Shown: one piece after another, positions 26,128 to 34,283 of the stretch
Position numbering within the stretch: position 1 is the first letter of the stretch
Layout of the letters: every line of letters begins with the position of its first letter
Assembly: GCA_958295855.1 (NCBI GenBank)
Contig: OY282383.1
Coordinates: 42,707 to 106,706, forward strand
Reading direction: 5' to 3'
Length of the DNA stretch: 64,000 nucleotides
Source of the DNA: an uncultured Poribacteria bacterium
Lineage (GTDB): Bacteria; Poribacteria; WGA-4E; WGA-3G
Made by a program: the position numbers and the translations under genes
Notes under the pieces: model-generated
What the model was told of the DNA's origin: nothing
The model's database searches: none
Seen by the model: the letters and a program-made list of their open reading frames with translations, nothing else

Positions 26128-27360
26128 CTACCGTTTCAACCAGTAATGAAACACAACGCCTTTGCCTTCCGGCTCAACCACCCGCAACAAAACCTTGCCA
26201 TCCGCGAGGAAATCGACTGCCATGAAGCCAGAATGCTCATGTGCAAACAGTGTATTATCGCCAGAGCCTACTGCTGTCACTTTCTTGCTAGCGGCTGCCC
26301 CACTCACAAGCAGATAATCAACAATGCTTCCTTTCAAAACCTGGAGGGAGTGGTCGTGTCCTGCAGCATAGATTAAGAGCGGGGTTTCCGTGGTGCTCGC
26401 CTGTCCCTCTTCAAATGCACGCTTCAATTGCGTAACCATCTTTTTGTGCCGCGCCCCGTTCAAATTCTGATCGGATTTGAACAGATGCCTCCGGGCGAAC
26501 GGATAGAGGGAACCGAGTATCGGGACCGGAACCCAGAGCCACTTTTCTATGTCTCTCGCTGGAAAGAGGTGGGCTTTCCAGTCGAAGAAGCCACCGTGTC
26601 CCCCATAAGTTTCCAGTGGATGATGGCCAACAACGATAACCGGCAATTCAGTGCCCAATTGGGCTTTGAGTGCTTCTATCACGCTCGCCGGATCTTTTTG
26701 TGGCTTCTCGTGACGATGGAGCCACCACTGCGTATTCAGTACAATAAGCCGGACAACAGGTGCGGATGTCGGGAGGTCAAGGTAATCGGGGCCCGGCCAA
26801 CCCCCTTTCGGCAGGAATGCGTCTTCCGTAGCCCCGGTCTCCTTATCGAGGGTGCCCACTCTATCATTGATAAACTTCTCTTGCGCGAGAATCGCACTGA
26901 GGCCCTCCTTACATCCGTTTGCCCAATCGTGATTTCCGGGGATAAACAGCCCGTGGGCAGTGCTTGCTTCGACAACCTCCAACTGCGGACCGAGGCGCGC
27001 ATCTGCCTCGTCTTTCTTCTTTTTTGTCATTCCCTCTGGGTACATATTATCGCCTAAAAAAACAATGTGGGTGTTTTCGGGGCTTTTTTTCGCCCATGCC
27101 AGTAGCGTTTTTAGCACCGGTTCATCTGGTGTCGGGTCTCCGCCATCGCCAAGGAGTAAGACGCGGTAGCGGAGCATGTCTTCTACGTCGACATCCTGTT
27201 TCGCGCTAAGAGGCACGTCAGAATGGTAGTAGGGCTTGGTGTGGCTACATCCTGCGATTGTCAGTTGTACTGCCTGAACAATAATGAAAAATAGCACTAT
27301 GTACCCGAAAAATCGCGGATGTTTGGTGCTATTTTCCAGTACACGCCATAGGTATTTCAT
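26128..27360 (-). CDS. Membrane-anchored metallophosphoesterase (calcineurin-like)
   Basis: A 410-residue protein from the ATG at 27360 (CAAGGAGCG upstream). The N-terminal hydrophobic segment ends in I-A-G-C, a possible lipobox. Metal-binding motifs in order: L-L-G-D-G-G-D, F-L-G-D-N-M-Y, G-N-H-D-W, V-V-G-H-H-P and A-G-H-D-H. It probably hydrolyses phosphoesters outside the cytoplasm. The promoter is at 27399-27428. Confidence 0.88.
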   Translation of the reverse strand: MKYLWRVLENSTKHPRFFGYIVLFFIIVQAVQLTIAGCSHTKPYYHSDVPLSAKQDVDVEDMLRYRVLLLGDGGDPTPDEPVLKTLLAWAKKSPENTHIVFLGDNMYPEGMTKKKKDEADARLGPQLEVVEASTAHGLFIPGNHDWANGCKEGLSAILAQEKFINDRVGTLDKETGATEDAFLPKGGWPGPDYLDLPTSAPVVRLIVLNTQWWLHRHEKPQKDPASVIEALKAQLGTELPVIVVGHHPLETYGGHGGFFDWKAHLFPARDIEKWLWVPVPILGSLYPFARRHLFKSDQNLNGARHKKMVTQLKRAFEEGQASTTETPLLIYAAGHDHSLQVLKGSIVDYLLVSGAAASKKVTAVGSGDNTLFAHEHSGFMAVDFLADGKVLLRVVEPEGKGVVFHYWLKR

Positions 27361-27398
27361 TGTTGCTAAACGCTCCTTGAAAGGCTGATGCAAGGTAA

Positions 27399-27428
27399 AG
27401 TATACCACAAAAAACACTAATTCGGCAA
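27399..27428 (-). promoter_or_regulatory. Promoter of the metallophosphoesterase gene
   Basis: On the minus strand TTGCCG (27428-27423), an 18-nt spacer ending TTTGTGG, and TATACT (27404-27399). The same TTTGTGG-TATACT-TTA core recurs at 48582. Confidence 0.5.
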
Positions 27429-27506
27429 ACGGAAACCTTTCTGACCAACGTGCAGAGACATTTAGTTGTCTTGTAGCCTAGCTCTCCGAATCGCGGTGAA
27501 AATGAC

Positions 27507-27536
27507 TTGACATCACCTCCGAGTTTGTGCTAAAAT
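27507..27536 (+). promoter_or_regulatory. Upstream promoter P1 of the FlgD-like-domain gene
   Basis: TTGACA (27507-27512), an 18-nt spacer and TAAAAT (27531-27536). Confidence 0.45.
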
Positions 27537-27587
27537 GCGACCGTGTATCGGGAAAAGACCGGCATTTCGCCATTTTTCTTAAAAAAG

Positions 27588-27616
27588 TTGACCGCAATTA
27601 AAATTGTGTGTATAAT
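27588..27616 (+). promoter_or_regulatory. Promoter P2 of the FlgD-like-domain gene
   Basis: TTGACC (27588-27593), a 17-nt spacer and a perfect TATAAT (27611-27616). The resulting leader of about 290 nt is almost entirely tandem repeats. Confidence 0.6.
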
Positions 27617-27636
27617 TGGTGGCAATTGATTTCTTG

Positions 27637-27898
27637 TAGTGGCAGGTCTTGTGCCTGCCCGTTTTTCAGATTTATCGTAGTGGCAGGTCTTGTGCCTGCC
27701 CGTTTTTCAGATTTCTTGTAGTGGCAGGTCTTGTGCCTGCCCGTTTATGGCGACGGAAACCCACGGAGTGTGCCTGCTACCTTGTGCCTGCCTGCTTACG
27801 GCACACGGAGTGTGCCTGCTACCTTGTGCCTGCCTGCTTACGGCACACGGAGTGTGCCTGCTACCTTGTGCCTGCTACCTTGTGCCTGCTACTTTACC
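27637..27898 (+). repeat. Tandem hairpin repeats in the leader of the next gene
   Basis: Three copies of a unit with GTGGCAGGTCTTGTGCCTGCC (an R2 variant, able to fold as GGCAGG/CCTGCC) are followed by three units built on CACGGAGTGTGCCTGCTACC and TTGTGCCTGCCTGCTTACGG. All lie between promoter P2 and the start codon. Confidence 0.75.
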
Positions 27899-27915
27899 AA
27901 AGGAAGGATTTTACA

Positions 27916-28515
27916 ATGAAAAACTATTTGACAACAACCCCGACACTTCTCATCTGCCTGATTGCGATACTCACGGTGGGCTTCGCCCTCCACAGCATGA
28001 GCCAGGCACAACCGAACACCGACTTCGCTGGCGATATGCGCCAGGTGAACCCGCCGCTTGACAGCAGGTTTGTCGCAGAACCCTCCGCACCCGGGCCCGC
28101 TGTCTCGCCAGAAAGGGTGCAGGGATGGTTGAACCTCTTACGCGCTGAAAATGACGGTTCCGCTGTTTTTGCCAAGGGGATAGCCAACCTTGAAGTGCTG
28201 CTCACCTCGCTGACACCACCCGCGCAGAGTGTCTTGCTGCCGAACTACCCGAACCCGTTCAACCCCGAGACGTGGATACCCTATCAGTTGGCGCATCCCG
28301 CCGAGGTAAAGGTGTCTATCTATGCAGCAAATGGCAGTTTGGTTCGGATGTTGGATTTAGGGCATCGAGCCCCTGGCGTGTATCAGAACAAGAGCCGTGC
28401 GGCGTATTGGGATGGCCGCAATGCTGCTGGTGAGCGTGTCGCGAGTGGTGTGTATTTCTACACGGTTGAAGCGGGCACTTTCCGTGCGACGCGCAAAATG
28501 TTGATAGTGAAGTAA
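27916..28515 (+). CDS. Short secreted protein with FlgD-like/T9SS-type C-terminal domain
   Basis: A 199-residue protein. A signal peptide (1-33) and a linker of about 80 residues precede a C-terminal domain with L-P-N-Y-P-N-P-F-N-P-E-T-W-I, V-K-V-S-I-Y, Y-W-D-G-R-N-A-A-G-E and A-S-G-V-Y-F-Y-T. This is the FlgD-Ig/Por-secretion type domain that normally ends large surface proteins. Here there is almost nothing in front of it, so it looks like an orphan sorting domain or a deletion remnant of a longer protein. Confidence 0.8.
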   Translation: MKNYLTTTPTLLICLIAILTVGFALHSMSQAQPNTDFAGDMRQVNPPLDSRFVAEPSAPGPAVSPERVQGWLNLLRAENDGSAVFAKGIANLEVLLTSLTPPAQSVLLPNYPNPFNPETWIPYQLAHPAEVKVSIYAANGSLVRMLDLGHRAPGVYQNKSRAAYWDGRNAAGERVASGVYFYTVEAGTFRATRKMLIVK

Positions 28516-28549
28516 CAGCGATTCATAACGAAAGCAAAGGAGTCAACTG

Positions 28550-28636
28550 ATGCGAAAAATAACACTGATGTTCTCCGTTCTTGTGAGGCTTTACCCCTTA
28601 TCTGAATCGCGGATTATCACGGATTACGCAGAATGA
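28550..28636 (+). pseudogene. Gene remnant: RBS and signal-peptide start cut off by an R1 repeat
   Basis: AAAGGAG (28536-28542) precedes ATG at 28550. The frame encodes M-R-K-I-T-L-M-F-S-V-L-V-R-L, a typical signal-peptide start, then runs directly into an R1 repeat (from about 28599) and stops at 28636. This looks like a former secreted-protein gene whose body was replaced by repeats. Confidence 0.55.
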
Positions 28637-29218
28637 CGCGGATTTTTGGGTTGTCTTGCGGTTGAATGTTTTCTGTCCCTTGCTATTCGTTTCTTTTTTG
28701 TAGAGGTAGGCCTTGTGCCTACCCTTTAGCCCTGTAAGGGCGGTATGTGTATAGCACCGCGTTCTGCCCTAAGTGCTAAGCCCCAGCGGGGCGACATGTG
28801 TGTTGCCTCTGTCTGAATCGCGGATTATCACGGATTACGCAGAATGACGCGGATTTTTGGGTTGTCTCGCGGTTCTGCATCTTTGGTAAGGTGCGGTGAG
28901 TCTGAATTCCCCGCGCGTAGGGGCCCGGCGCGTCTGGCTCCAAGAACATAGGGTAGGCACAAGGCCTACCCCTACCAAGAAATTAATAGCCAGGTACCGA
29001 AAATGTTGAACCGCCAGGCCCCCAAAATCCGCGTTAATCTGCGTAATCTGCGTAAATCCGCGATTCAGACGAGAAAAATCCGCGTTCTTTGTAGGGGTAG
29101 GCCTTGTGCCTACCCTATGTCCCGCCCCAGCGGGGCGACATGTGTAGCGCCTCTAGTTGATACGTCTAGACACATGTCGTCCCTACGATGTTCTTAGGGG
29201 CGCGGTCTCCCCGCCCTG
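28599..29218. repeat. R1-R2-R3-R1-R2-R1-R2-R3-R4 repeat field
   Basis: R1 elements start GTCTGAATCG or similar at 28601 and 28809 and end ...GATTCAGAC at 29068. R2 hairpins lie at 28700-28724, 28952-28975 and 29091-29115. R3 elements lie at 28725-28802 and 29125-29180. This fills the gap between the orphan-domain gene and the SUMF1 lipoprotein gene. Confidence 0.7.
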
Positions 29219-29242
29219 TTGTACTCACAAAAAGGAGAAGGT

Positions 29243-30100
29243 ATGAAAAAAGATAGTGCTTTCATCGCTTTCCAAATCCTACTGTGCGTGCTGGTTTCCG
29301 TTTGCATAAGCGGCTGCGACGAGCCTGAGGCACCGCCCGAAGGCATGGTGATTATCCCCGCAGGTAAATTTGAGATGGGGTGTAACGATGCGGTAGCAAG
29401 TTCTGATGAGGAACCGGTGCATTCTGTTTATGTGGATGCGTTTTACATGGATAAGTATGAGGTGACGAACGCCCAATATGCAGCGTTTCTCACTGCCGAA
29501 GGGAAACATGCAGAGGCAGGCCACACGTGGTTGGATATTGGCGATGGCGACGCACGGATTGAACGTGTTGAGGGTGTGTACCGTGCGAAGGCCGGCTATG
29601 AGAATCACCCTGTTGTTGAAGTCAGTTGGTATGGTGCGATGGCGTATGCACAATGGGCCGGGAAGCGTTTGCCAACGGAAGCGGAGTGGGAGCGTGCTGC
29701 GCGTGGCGGTTTGGCAGGGCGCAAGTATCCGTGGGGTGACACGATAGAGCCGAGCCAGGCGAACTATAAGAATCATATTGGGGGTACTACGGCTGTAGGG
29801 ACGCATTCACCGAACGGGTATGGGTTGTATGACATGGCCGGGGATGTCTGGGAGTGGTGCTTGGACGAGTACCATTCAGGTTTCTATGCTATCTCTCCGA
29901 GCAAAAATCCGTTGTCTGGTGCGCCTAGTGTGAAGTGGTTATTAGATAACTATACGGATGTTGATTCATTGCGCGTGTTACGGGGTGGCTCTTGGTACAG
30001 TAGCGCGCAGGGCGTGCGCGTCGCCGCTCGCATCAGGGGTACGCCAACGAGCACGGTCAGCAACGGCGGGTTCCGTTGTGTGAGGGCGGTAACCCCTTAA
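29243..30100 (+). CDS. SUMF1/formylglycine-generating-enzyme-family lipoprotein without catalytic cysteines
   Basis: A 285-residue protein. AAAGGAG places the ATG at 29243. A signal peptide with lipobox I-S-G-C is followed by the FGE-sulfatase domain: I-P-A-G-K-F-E-M-G, D-K-Y-E-V-T-N-A-Q-Y, V-S-W-Y-G-A-M-A-Y-A-Q-W, L-P-T-E-A-E-W-E-R-A-A-R-G-G, Y-P-W-G-D and D-V-W-E-W. The terminal L-R-G-G-S-W segment lacks the cysteine pair that true formylglycine-generating enzymes use. It is therefore probably a C-type-lectin-fold binding or structural protein rather than a sulfatase-maturation enzyme. Confidence 0.88.
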   Translation: MKKDSAFIAFQILLCVLVSVCISGCDEPEAPPEGMVIIPAGKFEMGCNDAVASSDEEPVHSVYVDAFYMDKYEVTNAQYAAFLTAEGKHAEAGHTWLDIGDGDARIERVEGVYRAKAGYENHPVVEVSWYGAMAYAQWAGKRLPTEAEWERAARGGLAGRKYPWGDTIEPSQANYKNHIGGTTAVGTHSPNGYGLYDMAGDVWEWCLDEYHSGFYAISPSKNPLSGAPSVKWLLDNYTDVDSLRVLRGGSWYSSAQGVRVAARIRGTPTSTVSNGGFRCVRAVTP

Positions 30101-30227
30101 ATCTTTACCCCAGATAAGGTAGCCGGCACACTCCGTGGGTTTCCGTTGCCGTAGGGGCGCGGTCTCCTCGCCCTGTTGCCTCGGTCTATTTCTTCCAATA
30201 AGGGGCGGGCAACCCGCCCCCTACGGT

Positions 30228-30254
30228 GGGAAACCGGCACAAGACCGGTTTCCC
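30228..30254. terminator. Hairpin between convergent genes
   Basis: A perfect 10-bp stem GGGAAACCGG/CCGGTTTCCC with a 7-nt loop. It lies between the SUMF1 gene and the convergent efflux-adaptor gene and could serve both, though the T-tract is short. An R4 element precedes it. Confidence 0.55.
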
Positions 30255-30261
30255 TTACAGT

Positions 30262-31851
30262 TTAATCGCGCGTAACGGAGACCCGGGTTCCCTCCTGCAA
30301 CCGATGTTGTTCATTAACGATTACCTGTGTTTTCTGGGTGAGACGCGAGGTAATCTCAATCTCGCCGCCGTAAATGGCCCCGACGGTTACCTGTTTTTGG
30401 CGTGCGACGTTTCCCTCAACGGTGAAAATGGTGCCGCTTCCGTTCTGAATCTGCAAAACTGCGCGTCTCGGCAGCAGTTGGACATTTTTCCGCTCCCCGG
30501 TTTTGATGGTGACTGTGACCGGGGTACCGGGTTTTAATCCGCTATTGTGTATCAAGGCGGAATCGCTGTTAGAAACCGCGCCTACCGAATGCGATACCGT
30601 TGCATGAACGAGAACTGTGTTGTTTTCCCGGTTAACAATTGGACTGATGAAGTCAATTGTTCCCACAATGTTTTGAATTCCGGAGGCGGTGGAGATGAGT
30701 GCCATATTTCCGCGTTCGATTCGGCTTATGTCTTCGGCGGGCACCGTCCAAACGGCTTTGGGGACATCTATCCCGACAACGGTAAACACCTGCCCTCCCG
30801 ACAACGCGGCGGGTGGTGCATAGTCGCCGACTCCCAAGTGACGTGCGGCAATAACGCCATCAATGGGTGAAGTGATAGTTGCATCAGTCACCTTTTCCTG
30901 TGCGAGTTTCAGGTGTTCTTCGGCTTCGGTCACTGCGGCTGTGGCGATAGCGATTTCGCGTTCCCACGCCTTCGCTGTCACCAATTTTTCGGCCGCTCTG
31001 AGGTTGGCTTGTGCTTGGGTAACGTTTGATTCGGCAGAAGCGATTTCCCGCTCCCAGCCTCGGCTTTCCACAACTTTCCGAGCCACAGCTAACTCCGCTT
31101 TCGCCTTTTCCACGGCGGGCTGCGTTATGCCTTCCTTAAACTGAGCTGCTGTGGCGACAGCCTCTTCATAGCGGGTTTGCGCGACCTTCAAACGATTTTC
31201 TGCTGACTCAAAGTCGCTGTTACTGATGTGCTTTTTGTTGTGCAGAGCCTTGTTTCTTTCAAAATCCAAATCGGCTTTGTCACGTTCCGCTTTCGCCCGT
31301 TCTAACGCCTGCTCTGCGTTTATTTTTGAACGTTCAATTGTTGCCACTGCTGCCTGGTATGCGGCTTCCGCCTGTGTGAGTTGGTTACGGATGCGCATTT
31401 CCGCAAGTGATTTTGTCTCTTCAAGTTGTGCCTGCGTTGCCATAACCCTCTCTTGCGCGGTCGCAAGTTGAGATTCGACACGCGTCTGGGCATTTGCTTC
31501 CGTAGTTGTCAGGTTCGATTGCGCGACGCTTAATGCTACCTCTGCCTTTATCGTGGCAATGTTAGCCTCTCGTACATTGCTTTGCGCAAGTGCCTCCCCT
31601 TTTGCCACACTTTGCCCTACCTCCACGTGTAGTGCAACGAGCTTGCCCGGAATATTGGCGAATACTTTAACTTCTGCCTGTGGTTGTAAATGTCCTGTAT
31701 AACTTTTTTCGGAGACAATTGTCACGCGTCGCGGCGCTGTGACATCTACAGGTACGGGCTGCCCTGCTTCTTGCGCGATGACATTGCCGCCGATGAAACA
31801 GCATAGAAAGGCGGCGAAGCTTATGAAGCCTCTAAAAGACGGTTTCAACAT
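30262..31851 (-). CDS. HlyD/RND-type membrane fusion protein (efflux periplasmic adaptor)
   Basis: A 529-residue protein from the ATG at 31851, with GGAGGAAAAA upstream. A signal peptide (1-27) is followed by a lipoyl-type half (V-F-A-N-I-P-G-K-L-V-A-L-H-V-E-V-G-Q-S-V-A-K-G). A very long alpha-hairpin coiled coil (about 90-320, A-N-A-Q-T-R-V-E...K-A-E-R-D-K-A-D-L-D-F-E-R) follows, then the second lipoyl half (I-T-S-P-I-D-G-V-I-A) and beta-barrel domains. It would bridge an inner-membrane transporter to an outer-membrane channel. No transporter gene lies nearby. Confidence 0.88.
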   Translation of the reverse strand: MLKPSFRGFISFAAFLCCFIGGNVIAQEAGQPVPVDVTAPRRVTIVSEKSYTGHLQPQAEVKVFANIPGKLVALHVEVGQSVAKGEALAQSNVREANIATIKAEVALSVAQSNLTTTEANAQTRVESQLATAQERVMATQAQLEETKSLAEMRIRNQLTQAEAAYQAAVATIERSKINAEQALERAKAERDKADLDFERNKALHNKKHISNSDFESAENRLKVAQTRYEEAVATAAQFKEGITQPAVEKAKAELAVARKVVESRGWEREIASAESNVTQAQANLRAAEKLVTAKAWEREIAIATAAVTEAEEHLKLAQEKVTDATITSPIDGVIAARHLGVGDYAPPAALSGGQVFTVVGIDVPKAVWTVPAEDISRIERGNMALISTASGIQNIVGTIDFISPIVNRENNTVLVHATVSHSVGAVSNSDSALIHNSGLKPGTPVTVTIKTGERKNVQLLPRRAVLQIQNGSGTIFTVEGNVARQKQVTVGAIYGGEIEITSRLTQKTQVIVNEQHRLQEGTRVSVTRD

Positions 31852-31968
31852 TTTTTCCTCCCAACTTGGAGCATTTCGTTCTCCGATAGGCGCGCTCTCC
31901 GAATCGAGACTTCCGCTATGAACCGCCCAAAAAGAACCGAAAACGAAATAGCCCACTCCCAACACGAA

Positions 31969-32508
31969 TTAGCTGGATTTGAGTTTATCCTTAAAATCCT
32001 CTGTCAACTTTCGCATTTTCGGATGAATTACAAGTTGACAGTACGGTTGATTTGGATTTAATTGAAAATAGTTTTGGTGATAATTTTCTGCAGGATAGAA
32101 GGTGTCGATGGGCGCGAGCTCCGTCACGATGGGGGCATCCCATATCCCGGAGTTATCCATTTCCGCTTTAGACTGCTCAGCAATGCGCTGTTGCGCTTCA
32201 TCATGATAGAAAATCGCGGAGCGGTACTGGGTGCCCACATCAGCCCCCTGCCGATTCAATGTTGTCGCATCGTGCGTGTGCCAGAAAACCTCCAACAGTT
32301 CAGCATAAGAGATGACACTCGGGTCGAACCGGATTTGAGCAACCTCCGCGTGCCCCGTCATCCCCATACACACTGCACGATAGTTCGGATTGACGGTAGT
32401 ACCGCCGGTGTAACCTGAGACAACCTCGTGAACGCCTTCCAACTGCTGAAAGACGGCTTCAACACACCAAAAACAGCCTGCCCCAAACGTTGCAGTCTCT
32501 AATTGCAT
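31969..32508 (-). CDS. msrA: Peptide-methionine (S)-S-oxide reductase
   Basis: A 179-residue enzyme reducing methionine-S-sulfoxide. The catalytic motif is F-G-A-G-C-F-W-C near the N-terminus, then S-G-Y-T-G-G, H-A-E-V-A-Q-I-R-F-D-P and E-N-Y-H-Q-N-Y. The active site is ordinary cysteine, unlike the UGA-containing thioredoxin elsewhere. An in-frame ATG at 32532 is also possible; neither start has a good RBS. Confidence 0.95.
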   Translation of the reverse strand: MQLETATFGAGCFWCVEAVFQQLEGVHEVVSGYTGGTTVNPNYRAVCMGMTGHAEVAQIRFDPSVISYAELLEVFWHTHDATTLNRQGADVGTQYRSAIFYHDEAQQRIAEQSKAEMDNSGIWDAPIVTELAPIDTFYPAENYHQNYFQLNPNQPYCQLVIHPKMRKLTEDFKDKLKSS

Positions 32509-32657
32509 TTTTTGTTGACGGCTTTCGCGCATCTACGAACGCCGCGCTGCTCCTCAAATCTGTAAAATTCTTATTTTGTGCGTGAACACATGATACCATG
32601 AATGCCAGTGATGTGCAACTTGCAAAAAGTTGGCAGCTATGGTACGCTTTTGGATGT

Positions 32658-33341
32658 ATGAGATGCTTTCAGTTATTTCCCCTTCTTCTATATCTTACGG
32701 TGTGTCTGGCGGCATGTCAATCACAAGAACAACAGGCAAAAATGCTTGTTATCCAACTCGGGGCTGCGGATGCAGTGCACCGCACGGAAGCAGCGGAAGC
32801 CTTAGTGGCAATGGGGGCTGATGCGATTGACGCGCTGACTTGGGGGTTATCCCATGAAAATCCCCAGATTCGTGAGACATCTGCATGGACGCTTAGCGAA
32901 ATCGCCACACCAGCTAACCGCATCGTACCTGCCCTGATTTCAGTGCTAACCGATGCGGATGAAAACGTCCGCGTTGTTGGTTCTATCGCCTTGCAGGAGC
33001 TGGGTGAACCTGCTGTTCCCTACCTCATTGAGGCTTTAACTGCGGAGTCGGCAGAGATTCGGTTAAATGCGGCGTACGCGTTGGGTGAGATCGGCAAACC
33101 GCTGGATACGATTCTCCCTGCACTTATCAATACACTCACCGATGCGGAATGGAATGTTCGGCGGCTGGTGGTGCGTGCCTTGGTTACAATAGGTACTCCT
33201 GCAATTGATTCGTTAATTCAAGCACTGAATTCACACGACGCGGCCCTGCGCCGCATGGCAGAACGCGCCTTGAATGACATCGGTACCCCGCAGGCACGCA
33301 GGGCGATTGCCGATGCAAAGAAAAGGTTATTGGAGCGCTGA
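32658..33341 (+). CDS. HEAT-repeat lipoprotein
   Basis: A 227-residue protein. The signal peptide ends in the lipobox L-A-A-C at about residue 20. Five to six PBS-lyase/HEAT repeats follow (A-A-E-A-L-V-A-M-G, L-S-E-I-A-T-P, A-L-Q-E-L-G-E-P-A, A-L-G-E-I-G-K-P, A-L-V-T-I-G-T-P, A-L-N-D-I-G-T-P). It is probably a periplasmic protein-interaction scaffold. The start at 32658 is chosen for the signal peptide. Its 3' end overlaps the convergent gene by 15 bases. Confidence 0.8.
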   Translation: MRCFQLFPLLLYLTVCLAACQSQEQQAKMLVIQLGAADAVHRTEAAEALVAMGADAIDALTWGLSHENPQIRETSAWTLSEIATPANRIVPALISVLTDADENVRVVGSIALQELGEPAVPYLIEALTAESAEIRLNAAYALGEIGKPLDTILPALINTLTDAEWNVRRLVVRALVTIGTPAIDSLIQALNSHDAALRRMAERALNDIGTPQARRAIADAKKRLLER

Positions 33342-34283
33342 CGGAGCCTGTTCCGCCGCAGCTTCTCGTCCTTCCAGGCGTAGGCAGTCATCCCAATAGG
33401 CGACGGCGTACTGTTTGACAGCGTCAGACTGATGTGCTTGTTCAAGATAATGCGCGATCCAGTCAAGCAGTTGCTGGCGGAGCGATGGCCGTATCTCGCC
33501 GTTGACATAAGCGAGCTGGTGAAAATCTTCTCGTGCGTCCGCCGCGAGTTGGAAATCAATTTGGCGATAGAGCACCAGGTTGACTATCAAACCGAGCGTA
33601 AGGTGTTGAATAGCATCGGGGGCGATGCTCAGCGGCGGATGCAGTGAGAACAAGTTTTCCAGCGGCAAGGTTTTTACATAATGCATGCGATTCTCGATGC
33701 ATGCTAGCTGCCGGTCGATAACGTCTGTTTCAGCCAGCCGGGTGAGTGCGCGCGGTAGCTGGGTGTCTCGGATTGTCACCTGAGGCATGCGAATGGTGGT
33801 TTTGTACGTCAGCAGTGCCTTTAAGAAGTCAAGTTCTGCTTGCGTGTAGATACGGATGCTCTCGGCTTCCATGTCGGCAAAGGCATCTGTGGGCAGAATC
33901 ACGCCGTGTGCTAAAAGTTCGCGGGCCCTGCCCAACAATTTTCCTGTTAGCGTATTGCCGATTTGGAAAAACTTAACAACCCGGGTTTTGAGGAGCACCC
34001 GAACCGCTTTCTCCAGGTTTCCCTGACTGCCGTATTCTAACCCGAGGCTCGTTAGCGTGAAAGCTGCGTGAATCTGCGTTCGGAGCGCAGCTTCATCGGA
34101 GAGGTCTGTCGTCTTCATTGTAATGAGTTTGTGGGCAATAGCGGCAATGCTCTGGTAGAGCGTATCCGCCTTTTCAGGCGGGATGCCGCCCAGTGCTTCT
34201 CCGTGTGCCAGCGTTTGCGCGAGGAACAGGTGCCTGTCAAGGCTGGCTTCCGCGACGAGAGAAAACTTATTCGTTGTCATCAT
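33327..34283 (-). CDS. DUF6178-like protein, C-terminal part
   Basis: A 318-residue, mostly helical protein. It has S-L-G-L-E-Y-G-S-Q-G-N-L-E-K-A-V-R-V-L and F-F-Q-I-G-N-T-L-T-G-K-L, reminiscent of the second half of DUF6178 proteins. The start (ATGATG at 34283) overlaps the upstream gene's end by 17 bases. Together the two genes look like one family member split in two. No catalytic motif was seen. Confidence 0.55.
   Translation of the reverse strand: MMTTNKFSLVAEASLDRHLFLAQTLAHGEALGGIPPEKADTLYQSIAAIAHKLITMKTTDLSDEAALRTQIHAAFTLTSLGLEYGSQGNLEKAVRVLLKTRVVKFFQIGNTLTGKLLGRARELLAHGVILPTDAFADMEAESIRIYTQAELDFLKALLTYKTTIRMPQVTIRDTQLPRALTRLAETDVIDRQLACIENRMHYVKTLPLENLFSLHPPLSIAPDAIQHLTLGLIVNLVLYRQIDFQLAADAREDFHQLAYVNGEIRPSLRQQLLDWIAHYLEQAHQSDAVKQYAVAYWDDCLRLEGREAAAEQAPSALQ

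Noticed and set aside
27649..27915. N-terminal extension of the FlgD-like-domain protein through the tandem repeats
   Set aside because: The extension is a translation of hairpin repeats and would hide the signal peptide; the ATG at 27916 has its own RBS.
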